Positions 48,723-58,531 of a DNA stretch of 64,000 nucleotides are shown here, piece by piece. The DNA is from Pocillopora verrucosa (taxonomy: Eukaryota; Cnidaria; Anthozoa; Scleractinia; Pocilloporidae): assembly GCF_036669915.1 (NCBI RefSeq), contig NC_089320.1, forward strand, positions 13,251,287 through 13,315,286, given 5' to 3'. Numbering within the stretch: position 1 is the stretch's first letter; each line of letters opens with the position of its first letter. Both the position numbers and the translations under genes were made by a program. The notes beneath the pieces are model-generated. The model was not told where the DNA came from. It saw only the letters and a list, made by a program, of their open reading frames with translations, and searched no databases.

Positions 48723-51700
48723 TAGTCTGGGAGCAAATGTGGTCCCGTGTGAAGTTCGTGCTGAAAACAAGCACCTAGTGTAAAAGTTTTCATTAGGACC
48801 TACTAAACATGAAAAGTTTTGGTGCCAGCTTTGCAACTTGCTCAGACGGCTTTTAAGGGGGGTTAAATTCTGACCCATGAAATCCAGCATGGAAACGAGG
48901 CATACAACACATAACTCCTCATAACTTTGTTTATAATAGACGAAAATGCACCAAACCTGCTCACATGATTGGGCATGATCCTCCCTGTTTATTTATGCTA
49001 ATTTACAGAGGTCACGTGACCTTATGCATGAAAGCGAGGCTGAAACACATAATTTACTATAAATTTGTCCAAACAAATCCTTATCATGCCAAACTTGCTC
49101 ACCTCAGTTAGACATCTTGCATCGATTGGTGCCACTTTGTAGTGTCACGTGACCTCATACATGGAAACGAGGCTGGATATATCTGGTAGCATCGTTTAGG
49201 ATGGCATTTGTCTTGCCAAATGTATCAACAACTACTAGGCAGATACATATCTGGTTACCGAGTTCAGATATAAAAATTTCAACTAATCATTGTCCTATAG
49301 CCCATAGCACAGGGACGAGACGGATAAAGCAAATACTGTGGAGGCTCCATTTGAGAATCTATCTCGTACACATAATCAATAATTTTGCCAACTTATGATA
49401 CTGGTTCCATGTATTCATTTTCGCATGTATATTGGAACTAGGGCAGAAAATGAAAATAACGACTACTGCTATTTTATATATACAGTCATGAAAGTCTTAC
49501 TGAATATCTATATACATTGTTCTGTTGTCCATTCCTATGGAATTTCCTGTTCGACTTCGTCTTCATCATACTCATCATCACTCTCAGCCTACTCGTTCTG
49601 GCAATCTTCACTCCACTTGACACCATCCTCAACAAGCGATTGTACTCTACAGCCATGCCAAATCCACGGAGGAGATTAACCAGCTCTTTGCTTCGTACTG
49701 CTTGGTGTATTGCTGGGCTAACTGCGAGGTGTTGGGGCATTTCTCTAGTGCAGTAGACCGCTTTTGACCTATTATTGTCAACCTGCCTGTCCGTTAGACA
49801 CAAAGCTATTGTATTCTGCGCTAATTGCATTGCTCTTTTGTGTACCTCATTACACTTTTTATCAGATAGTGTCTTATTGGGACCTTGGATTATCCACCTA
49901 AAGAAGCAGGTAAGCTCTTCGGGGCAGTAATCATGTGTCATTGTATCCAGAGAGCCAGAGAAGACCCATTTCTCGCTTCGATTAATAGCCTTTCTCAATA
50001 TTGAAGCGGCATCGAAGAGAGTTTTCATAGATTCATTACTGTCAGCTGTGGATTCTACGATATGGATAGCAGCATCTCTACACTGCTTTACGCTGACCCT
50101 CTCAGGCTCATTAGCTTCAGTGGGCTTATGGAACTCAACTCCCTTTATCTCTTTCTATGAGCTCTTTAACTGAATGTCGACTTAGAGTCTTTGGACTATT
50201 CTCGTTTGAAATGGAATCAAAAGCCTGTTCCAACTGCGCCATGTTGAGTATTTCTCCGCTATCGAGGGCAGCTTGGGTAAGGTTCAAAAACTCCAGCTTA
50301 GCCACCGTCTCACTTCTTGACCTTTCCTCGTCATCTTTAATAGTTTTACGCAGGACCCCAGTCACATGCTTCGCCCAGCAGCTTTTATGATATTTAATAT
50401 CAATGGCATGAGCGTCAGTGCTGTCTAGAGCCGTCGAGAGCTTCACGAGCAGTTTAGGATCCTTTGATTGCTTTACTGCATTATCAAGAGATCTACTAGC
50501 AGATGATGTTGACACCAAATGCAGAGGGTTCTGGTACTTCGCTTCCTCTTCACAAAAGAAGCACAGATTGCTGTCACAAGGGACGGTTTTCGACCTTGTA
50601 AGAAGATCATGGTTAGTGAAATGAAATGAAATGTTTTGAGGTGTCAAGGATGTCATTACCTTTTCAGCGATTCCAAGATGAAAAACACAATAAAATAAAA
50701 AGTTAAAGTTATAAGCCATTACACCTAGCAATTACCTGAAGCGATTCACTTGTCTTTCTTCGAGCTTCATTTGGCCCTCTAACCTCTCTCTGAAACCTCT
50801 CTTTTACCCTCTTGATCTTTCCTGAGTGGGTGGTTTCTTGGTAGCACAACCTATGCCATGTTGCTTTTTCTCTAAGCTCTTCTAGTGGTAGATCTTTAAG
50901 CACAAGCCACAATGTTTTCGAGTTGATGTCCTCGTACTTTGAACGTTCTTCGATGGCTTCTAAAAGCTTTTGATGGGAAGTTGGGTTTTCAACAAGATTG
51001 GCTGTACTTTTTTCTTGGCAGATTACACATAGCTTAAAATCTAAAGGGGCATTAGACCGGCCAAAATCCGTCATACTACAAGCACTGAGATGACTGTAAG
51101 TACAACATGGCGGACACTCAAATAATTACCGCTGACCAATAGTTCAGGCTCACAATCACCCAGGCCCCCTGGGTTAAGAATCCACAGGAATTTGTGCGAA
51201 ATAGGATTGTAGAAATCGCTCATAATAAAGTTGTATAAGCCACACGAAATACATTATCATTACACCTTTTTAGCTTTTATTTTTTTCATTCAAATGCTAT
51301 ACATACAGCATTAATATGCATTACAATGAGTCAACGTTATTGTCTTGGATGATGTATTCACCTTTGGCGTGTTTTGCAATCCAGCCTCATTTCCATGTAT
51401 TGGGTCACGTGACACTACAAAGTGGCACCAATCGATGCAAGATGTCTAACTGACGAAGGTGAGCAAGTTTGGCATGATAAGGATCTTTTTTGACAAATTT
51501 ATAATAAATTATGTTTCAGCCTTGCTTTCATGCGTAAGGTCACGTGACCTATGTAAATTAGCATAAATAAACAGGGAGGATCATGCCCAATCATGTGAGC
51601 AAGTTTGGTGTATTTTCGTCTGTTATTAACAAAGTTATGAGGAATTATGTGTTTTAGCCTCGTTTTCACGCTGGATTTCATGGGTCAGAATTTAATCCCC

Positions 51701-51846
51701 CCTTAAAAGCCGTCTGAGCAAGTGGCAAAGCTGGCACCAAAACTTTTCATGTTTAGTAGGACCTAATGAACACTTTTACACTAGGTGCTTGCTTTCAGCA
51801 CGAACTTCACACGGGACCTTATTTTATGACATTTGCTCCCAGACTA
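48723..51846. mobile_element. 3.1-kb long-TIR element nested in the Harbinger transposase
   Basis: Terminal inverted repeats of 456 bp (48723-49178) and 468 bp (51379-51846) start TAGTCTGGGAGCAAATG. The 3-bp duplication is TAA (TTA on +, 48720-48722 and 51847-51849), and removing element plus one copy restores the host frame exactly. The repeats contain several GGTCACGTGACC-like palindromes. The right TIR has a 12-bp insertion near its tip. The inside holds one broken minus-strand gene of unrecognised family and no recognisable transposase. Superfamily uncertain; a 3-bp A/T-rich duplication fits PIF/Harbinger-like elements. Confidence 0.85.
49486..51074 (-). pseudogene. Broken Cys/His-motif protein gene carried by the long-TIR element
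   Basis: Exon 1 (51074-50725) starts MTDFGRS and has CVICQEK, later HRLCY, and a basic helix-rich end. Exon 2 starts at 50594 after CTTACAAG (AG/G codon joined in phase) and has CFFCEEE with YHKSCWAKH, then a Glu-rich helical region. The paired CxxC and HxxC sets look like two related zinc-binding modules. An extra G near 50136 (GGGAGTTGAG) shifts the frame; the following region stays open to 49486 in the next frame. I remember similar proteins as repetitive in cnidarian genomes but know no function. No DDE or recombinase signature is seen. The element uses it as its only gene. Confidence 0.62.
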
Positions 51847-52956
51847 TTAGGGAAGTCAGCAATTCTTTGTGACTTTCATAAATGTTATCGACCACCTGAA
51901 AGTAAATAATGCTGTGTCATCTAGACATTCATGTAGAACCCCATAGAACCTCTGAGCAATTGTTATTTTCATACTTTGTTGAAGATGAGACTGAGCTCAG
52001 ATTCGCTTCTTCCGAACAAGGGAACAAGATCGCTCCACCTATTAGGGTAGGCAAGTCTCCTTAGTATGATCAGGAGAGCCTCCATTCCAGTTGCCACCGT
52101 ACCCTGGACACAGAAAATATCATCTGGTATTTTCAAAACATGTTGCAATCGCCTCATGTCACCCTTCTCAAACCTACGAAATTAAAAGTCGTGCACTTTA
52201 AGCTAGGGTTACTTTCAATTAAATCTGGTCAGTTTTATGTAAAAAAAAAAAAAAAAAAAAAACTTGCGCGCGCTTTACAAAACAAAAACTGTTAAAAATT
52301 TTATTACTTCTAGGTTCCATACTTCATGAGCTTTACAGTGATACATAGTTTTTTTTTCATAGTTTCTACAAAAGTAGCGCGTGTAGGATAATTTTTCCGG
52401 AAGGCAACCTTATTTTGTTGACAGTAACCTTAATTGTGTCTTGGACCATCTTAACTGTTACGAGGTAATTGATTGTAAAGGTCAGTTAACAAAGGCTAAG
52501 TTCATTACCTAAATAGCTTTTTACAGTCATCTTCTGAAACATCCTCCAAACTAATGCGGAACCCAAGTTTCTTTTCTGGTGCAAACGCCGTTTCTAACAA
52601 CAGAAAGTCGATGTCGTCCTCATCACTGCTGCTTTCACTGCTTGAACTGTTGTCAATATCGACCGATAAATATTCGACAATCTGCTTAAAACTACGCCTG
52701 AATCGACAAAAGATGAGGAAAGATTTCTTCATCGGCTAATGTCGTGTTAAGAACAGAAAGTTGGACTGAACTTACCTTCGTGCATTCGCCATGTTGTCTT
52801 CCCATAGTTCCGTTCTTCATGGCTATTTTTCAGGTGAAATGCGACGTCGGTCGGATTTCACCTGAAAATCTCGAAACTTCTAACTCCTACCCTCAAACCG
52901 CTAACTGCGGTTTGAGGTTTGCGGTTTACACACCAAACGTGAATCTAAAACTCTCT

Positions 52957-53133
52957 GATGCCATCGTCGCTCGACCATATGGGAAGGTAGCTTATTTGTT
53001 CTTCCTCCGACTTTTCTTTCAGCGGGCCAGAGAAGTAAAGTTGGCATCGAGCTTTAAACTTCTTGAACGCTTGCGGAGCATCCGGTAAATGCCAATCCAT
53101 GGTTGAGATCGGTAAACCTGCGAGTTCCGCCAT
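52957..53133 (-). pseudogene. gag-like N-terminal fragment interrupted by the Harbinger
   Basis: The frame begins MAELAGLP at 53133. It continues through a short pattern (MDWHLPDAP, FKKFKARCQ, YFSGPLKEK, EEEQISYL, IWSSDDG) that I associate with the Gag start of cnidarian Ty3/gypsy elements. It runs into the Harbinger terminal repeat, where it stops (TAG within AGTTTTAG). The continuation beyond 44302 is at best a short weak frame. No LTR is seen on the right. Confidence 0.5.
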
Positions 53134-53215
53134 CTTGGTTCCGACGGGCGTAAAAATAAGATAAACTATCGGCCTGGTTCGCTGAAAATACGGTAGTGGC
53201 GAGCAGTTCATATAT

Positions 53216-53463
53216 ATATCACCGACTGGAAGAAATTACGCGGTTAGTTACTGGCGTAAAATCTTACATATATATATCACCGACTGGAAGAAATTACGCT
53301 GTTAGTTACTGGCGTAAAATCTTCCATATAAGACAACCGACCGGAAGAAATTACGCCGTTAGTTACTGGCCTAAAATCTTCCATATAAGACAACCGACCG
53401 GAAGAAATTACGCCGTTAGTTACTGGCCTAAAATCTTCCATATAAGACAACCGACTGGAAGAA
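53216..53463. repeat. Tandem satellite, unit about 61 bp, four copies
   Basis: Units read CCGACTGGAAGAAATTACGC, then GTTAGTTACTGGCGTAAAAT and a TATA-rich spacer. The third and fourth units are nearly identical, so they arose by recent tandem duplication. Related units are at 37655-37790. Confidence 0.88.
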
Positions 53464-54551
53464 TGTAGAAAAAAGGTAAGATCACTAACTGCATTATGAA
53501 TACCGCTGATACATACCAGGGGGCCTGAGAACTAATAAGCGACCGCAGACCGGAAGCGATTCTACGACACCTTCGGAATATTCCTTTGGCACGAACGCCA
53601 TCGTGCTGGCATTCATACAGCATGCAGTTGTACGAGTGGTGCCACTTACGCGATAGTGACTCACATTTTGCTACAATTATATTTCCGGTGCTGAGATTAT
53701 AAATGGAGAAAAACACTATCTTGGACCATTACGTAATCAAATGAAACGTGAGCCAAAACGTCTGCTTGTAAAGTTCTGTAAGTCTTGAATTTACTAAGAG
53801 GTGGAGTTGTTGCAAAATGTTAACATGAAATGCGACAAGACATTTTATTGATGTGTAAAAAGGTTTCATCTGACTATCTACTGGCAAGTCTTTGTATTAT
53901 ATTCCAATCCCACCATTTCCTCAACATATAAACACTATTACAAAGTAATTAGTCAGGGAAATGAAAAACTTGTGGCATATACACCATGTTTGAAATGCCA
54001 TGACCATAGTAAGCTAACAGGATTGAGGAGGATTTATGTGGGAATAGGCCCCCTTGTCTGTATCAATAATTTGCTTATCACTCCTGTTGGTAATGTTTTG
54101 ATGAGGTTGAGCTATCAAGGCAAAGGAATTGAGGATTTTAGTAGGCAGTGACTTTTTTCAAACCTGTGAAAAAACGAGTGTTTTTAAATAAATTATGACG
54201 AGCCTCTGAATAAACGAATATCAAAATTGAAATGCTTTTTATACACCTTATATATCACACAGTTTAAGAATACAAAATATTTTTTGCTGCATGCGGTGTG
54301 ATACGAGGACCGGGCTATTCAACTTTTGAAATGTTCGATGTCGCAAGAGGTCAAAAAAGGGCCTTTTGCAGCTTTGACTTTTGAGAGCTCTAAAAATTTT
54401 ATTTTAACGTATTTTCAGAAACTAATGTGGTTTTATTTATTTGTTACCAAAGATAGTTTATTGGGCAAAGTTTGAGGGAAAACTTTTTTCCGATGCGAAA
54501 TGCCCGGGACCGCTCTTACAGAGATCGCCACTTAATCATGAAATGCAGTGA
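53464..54551. other. Space with no recognised feature
   Basis: AT-rich DNA with no open frame of interest. Two minus-strand frames near 53420-53716 have no domain or splice context. Nothing further seen. Confidence 0.5.
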
Positions 54552-54564
54552 CATATGTTATATT

Positions 54565-54685
54565 GTGAAGATTATATGAAATAATTCATATTTGTACTGC
54601 GGTTGTAGATGAAAGTGAAATGTGATCATCGCAGTAAATTTTCCAATTTAAGCAATTGGAGAGAAGAAGCCTGAAAAAAATCAGT

Positions 54686-54717
<32 letters not shown>

Positions 54718-54935
54718 GATACCGATGCGATGCTCTACCAACTGAGCTATGAAGCCACACATTGGGAGCGAGGTCAATTTATTGAGTTCATATCTTCCCG
54801 TACAGTGAAATGATGTGAAGATTATATGAAATAATTCATATTTGTACTGCGGTTGTAGATGAAAGTGAAATGTGATCATCGCAGTAAATTTTCCAATTTA
54901 AGCAATTGGAGAGAAGAAGCCTGAAAAAAATCAGT

Positions 54936-54967
<32 letters not shown>

Positions 54968-55085
54968 GATACCGGTATCGCGGAGGTCACGGGTTCGAAC
55001 CCCGTTGAAGCACTGATTTTTTTCAGGCTTCTTCTCTCCAATTGCTTAAATTGGAAAATTTACTGCGATGATCACATTTCACTTT
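54565..55085 (-). mobile_element. Composite tRNA-derived SINE (family S1): full copy plus fold-back dimer
   Basis: Flanked by an exact 13-bp duplication CATATGTTATATT (54552-54564 and 55086-55098), so it entered as one unit. On the minus strand it has, from the left end of the window: a full SINE (tail, body, tRNA-like head, about 60-bp leader with TGACCTCGCTCCC), then a second SINE truncated in its tRNA head, then an inverted copy of its body. The two inverted parts meet at CGCGATACCGGTATCGCG (about 54966-54983). The body ends at the ATCACATTTCACTTTCAT motif in the inverted arm. Confidence 0.85.
54685..54756 (-). tRNA. tRNA-like head of the SINE, not a functional tRNA gene
   Basis: A 72-nt cloverleaf can be drawn. 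The D arm is GCTC-AGTTGGTA-GAGC, the T arm is ACGGG-TTCGAAT-CCCGT, and the acceptor arms are GCTTCA/TGAAGC with an end mismatch. The anticodon loop reads TCGGTAT, so the nominal anticodon is GGT (Thr), but position 33 is C not U and the anticodon stem has an A-C mismatch. These defects and the SINE body after it mean it serves as an RNA polymerase III promoter rather than as a tRNA. Confidence 0.65.
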
Positions 55086-55098
55086 CATATGTTATATT

Positions 55099-55704
55099 AA
55101 TATCTTTTTATGAGTAATATAATATTATAATATAATAGTATAATAATTAATATAGTAATAAAATATCAACTCAAATCACATTTCAATAAAATGAAGTTTT
55201 TTGTCAATGTTCTCTTTAGAGTTCCTTTTGCAATCAACTTTAGTAAGCAGTACATACAGCTATCAATAGTCATGTGTTTAAAGTCATTAAAAGTCTAACA
55301 AGAAATGTCTATAAAGTACAAAAGAAACTAAATACAATTACCTCAAAACAAATAATATAAATGTAACTTCTTCATTAGAAGAAGTATTTTGAGACAGGAG
55401 AATCCCTTGCACAAAGTAAACAAGATAATATTTGCAATGATCTTCCAAATCAGCATTTACACATTGTTCTTTATGCAAAGCACCATTTCCTGCTCTGTAA
55501 ACATGCATTTGACAGTTTGATTAAATCGATAATACCATATGTGCATTCCTGTACCAACGAGTGAGAGATTAAAGTATACAAACACTCATACCAACTCCCC
55601 CTCCTATCCGTTGGTCTTTGTAGAAGACCAAAAACAATTCTTCTGTGTCAAGGTTATGACAATGTGGATATTTACATTCACTAATATTTTATAACTGAAC
55701 TGCT
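55099..55704. other. AT-rich space with no recognised feature
   Basis: Starts with an AT-only stretch (about 55095-55165) and has no open frame or repeat I can name. Confidence 0.5.
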
Positions 55705-56816
55705 TTAGGATCCTACGCTATTTTTGACAATGCTAAGAACTTTGAGATAAACATCAATTCCAAAGTTTGAGGATGTCCACGTTGTTGGAATTTCAGAATG
55801 CAGTCGTTGCTTACAATCAATCAATATTGGCCTTCCACAGCCATCTTCTACGTCGTCATCATTTATGAACCCTTCCATGCCATAACAGTCAATCTCACTA
55901 TGTCTTAATTCTATTCCTACTGGGTTTTGAAGTTGGCCTGCAATCCAAATTCGGATTGGTAATGACTTAGTGGTGTGAATTCTGTGCTGTGATCAAGCCC
56001 TACTCCAAATTTCTAGTTTTTCTTGGATTTTGGCCAGATAAACATGGTGAAGAGCAATCAGATGAAGGTCTAAAATTCATTCATCTTCCATAAAGGAAAA
56101 TAACTGATAGTATAATGCCAAGACATCTTGGTAGACATCCCTCCACAGTCTTTCTATTCTTTGATTGTGATTGCTCTTGCCGGTTATAGCACTTCCTCTG
56201 TTGACTCCCCTTCTTGATATCATGTAATCAACAATATTAACGTTCTCAAGGCCCTCATCAGTTCGAATTCTGCTTGGTAGGCCGTAGAACTCAACCGCTT
56301 CCAGGAAGCACTTTAGAATAGTTGCTGCCTTGTTATTGTCTGTGCATTTCAAAACAACCGGCAGTCGACTGTAACCATCAATTGCACCTGTCATGACAAA
56401 GTTCCACCTTACAAGTTGTGGTTTGTATCAATATGCCACAAATGGTTTGGGCCCTGCACATCGTATACCCTGCGTTGCAAGCGTCCCTTCTTTCTTTTAC
56501 TTACTCCTTTCTCATCCGCACGATGGATGCTATCTCTCAGCCTCATTCTTTGAAATTTAATACCCCTTTCTCGTAGAAGAAAAGTCATCAATCCCTCTCC
56601 ATTGAAGGGAAACTCTTTCGATAATTCTGATAAGTGACGGTCCAGCTCGTCATCACAAATGTCACTGAAATCGAGGGCACCGGCTTAGTTCATAGCTTCG
56701 CATTCTTCGATAAACTATGCTTTCTGATACGGACAACATAAATGCAATATCTTTTATCTTGAATCCTTCTTGCAAATGATTCTCAAGTACAGACCTTGGG
56801 ATATTGAATGAAGGAG

Positions 56817-56919
56817 TGTCATGATAAATGCGTCACTTGTCACGTCACCTGTTTCCTTATTTAGACATTAAATAAAGTTGTTGCTTTTTTACTGAGTGTG
56901 TAGTTTACATGTCATAACA
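56817..56919 (+). repeat. 5' LTR, 103 bp
   Basis: Starts TGTCATGATAAATGCGTCAC and ends TGTCATAACA, following the TG...CA rule. It holds an AATAAA-like signal in ATTAAATAAAG. It differs from the 3' LTR at several positions, including GTCATG for GTTACG. Confidence 0.9.
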
Positions 56920-56930
56920 TGGTGTTAGAA

Positions 56931-58386
56931 GGAATTACGGTTAGATCACTACATGGTTAGATCGCTCCAAGTCAGATCGCTCCATACCGAAGTCAGATCG
57001 CTCCACTCGAATGTTAGTTCGCTCCATCAAATAAGTTACTTCGCTCCATACATAAGTTACTTCGCTCCATACATAAGTTACTTCGCTCCATGAAGAAAAC
57101 TAACGTGGAAGGTTGATAAAAGACAGAAGGATAAGGGAAAAGAAAAGAAAGAGTATTGTAACGCGACTAAAGACTCGCCATTTTTAACCGGAGTCGAACC
57201 CAGTCTCACTCACGGCTGGATTTGACAACGTTTAAAAATGGCGATTCTTTGAAAGCAATATTTATAAATCATATTCATTGTTGGTCATTTCTTTTATTTT
57301 ATTTGGTGGCTCCTAAAGGAGCCTTTTGTTTGTGATGGTTGTGGTGTCTGCTGCTCTTTAAACAGGACCGTTCAGGAAAGAACAGGCTTTCAGTAGCTGT
57401 CTGGCGGACCTCTCGTTGTTGTCATATTGCTCTCAGAGATCGAAGATTTTTGCCTGCAGGTCTCTGTATTTGCGGCGCTGGATCCTTCGTAGTTTTTTCT
57501 CTGATACCAAACGGATCTGGATAGCTGTCAGCTGGGCCTCCTGGTGTAGCAGCTTGATCAGGACGTTCAGAAAAAGTCACAAGTATAACAAAAGGAAAAA
57601 AATCACACCTACCTCGCGCTGTGCGCTAATTAGCTGTTATTGATAAGAATGTCACAAGTTTAAAAACAAGTATGTTTGTGGCGAAGGCGATACTGTTAAC
57701 TTATGATTAACATGGGACAAGAAAATATCTAAATCGATGACGTGTTTTTCTTACTTAACAATCGATTAAGAACACACGCGCGCTTAACCTAAGAGCGAAG
57801 AAATAAACCTCATGTAAGGAACTCGTAAAGTGTAACCTACTTTATTAAAGATGGCGGATACACACGGGCCAGTATTTTATTCGAATGATCTTTTTAACAC
57901 ATTTAGACCATAACTTTATCATTTATTACACACTGAAACACTTATTTCATCATTTATTACACACTGAAACACTTCTTTCATCATTGGTAATTCGCTTTGG
58001 TGGGTTCAAGTGAACGAATCGTCGATCACTTTATATTTCAGCAACTTGATCGCAAGCAACATCATCAACTATAAAGATCAGAAGTAAGTTAGTTTATTAG
58101 TTTTCTACGTTCATTACACACTGAAACACTTGTTCCAACAGCGGTAATTCGCTTTGGTGGCCTCAAGTTGGCGAATACGTCGATCAGCAACTCGATCGCA
58201 AGACGCAATACACATCATCAACTATAAACTATAGAGATCAGAAGTACGTTAGTGTATTAGGTTTCTACATGGAGCGAAGTAACTTATGTATGGAGCGAAG
58301 TAACTTATTTGATGGAGTGAACTAACTTTCGAGTGGAGCGATCTGACTTGGAGCGATCTAACCATGGAGCGATCTAACCGGATACC
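56931..58386. mobile_element. DNA element with subterminal repeats inserted in the primer-binding site
   Basis: Flanked by GTTAGAA (56924-56930 and 58387-58393; the next base also matches in part, so 7-8 bp). Terminal repeats of about 120 bp start GGAATTACGGTTAGATC on the left and GGTATCCGGTTAGATC as read from the right. They are made of short tandem units (AGATCGCTCCA, AAGTTACTTCGCTCCAT). The inside has CACTGAAACACTT repeats and no transposase, so it is non-autonomous. The 7-8-bp duplication would suit hAT-like mobilisation. Confidence 0.78.
57308..57323 (-). promoter_or_regulatory. Histone-mRNA-like 3' stem-loop inside the DNA element
   Basis: On the minus strand GGCTCC-TTTA-GGAGCC is preceded by AACAAAA and followed directly by ACCAAAT. 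This is a six-pair stem with a four-base loop and the ACCA tail typical of replication-dependent histone messages; the top pair is C-G rather than the usual U-A. No histone coding frame is visible upstream, so this may be coincidence or a relic. Confidence 0.35.
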
Positions 58387-58531
58387 GTTAGAAGTGGGAT
58401 GGATTTTCTGAGGATTCTGCACTTTTTTTTTAAAATTAATCGCCGAAGGTACCTTGCTGATACTGTTCCCTTCTATTATTCATAATTTCAAAGAGAATTT
58501 TGGGCTCAAAGTGTAGAAAAAAGAACTCAAG

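Larger units (their letters stand above)
47866..52732 (-). pseudogene. PIF/Harbinger DDE transposase, four open exons split by a nested element
   Basis: Related to HARBI1-type nucleases (DDE_Tnp_4). Exons in coding order: 52732-52509, 52173-51975, 51895-51847 continued at 48719-48547, and 48330-47866. Splice phases agree and the parts sum to 1,110 nt (369 residues plus stop), a normal Harbinger length. The catalytic triad is all present: D in FIDGT, D in GDPAYG and E in VEWGFG. The N terminus has a Ser/Asp/Glu-rich acidic tract. The third exon is interrupted at a TAA by the 3,124-bp element at 48723-51846; without it the exon would be 222 nt and in frame. No stop or frameshift is visible in any exon, so loss is due to the insertion alone. 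Confidence 0.87.
44303..52956. mobile_element. PIF/Harbinger DNA transposon, two-gene type, with nested insertions
   Basis: The ends form an imperfect inverted repeat starting AGAGAGTTTTAGAT (44303 on, and the complement ending at 52956). Similarity continues for about 50 bp through an ACGTTTG and AAACCTC stretch. Inside, a Myb-like gene (+) and a DDE transposase gene (-) are convergent, the standard Harbinger layout. Removing the inserted 3.1-kb element and the 1.1-kb MITE pair leaves about 4.4 kb, a normal size. The 3-bp target duplication expected for the superfamily is not clear. The right end lies inside a gag-like frame. Confidence 0.75.
56920..58400 (+). promoter_or_regulatory. Primer-binding site, split by an inserted DNA element
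   Basis: Directly after the 5' LTR comes TGGTGTTAGAA, and after the inserted element GTTAGAAGTGGGAT. Overlapping them at the 7-bp duplication gives an 18-nt site complementary, with one mismatch, to the 3' end of tRNA-Leu(CAG) (…ATCCCACTTCTGACA-CCA), as I recall that tRNA. The site begins at the base after the LTR, as expected. Confidence 0.7.

Noticed and set aside
54586..54879. 97-codon minus-strand frame
   Set aside because: Lies wholly on the SINE and its tRNA-like head; such frames are a common false prediction from this repeat.
57170..57215. T-arm-like GGGTTCGACTCC on the minus strand
   Set aside because: No matching D arm or A-box in range, so no tRNA or SINE is called.
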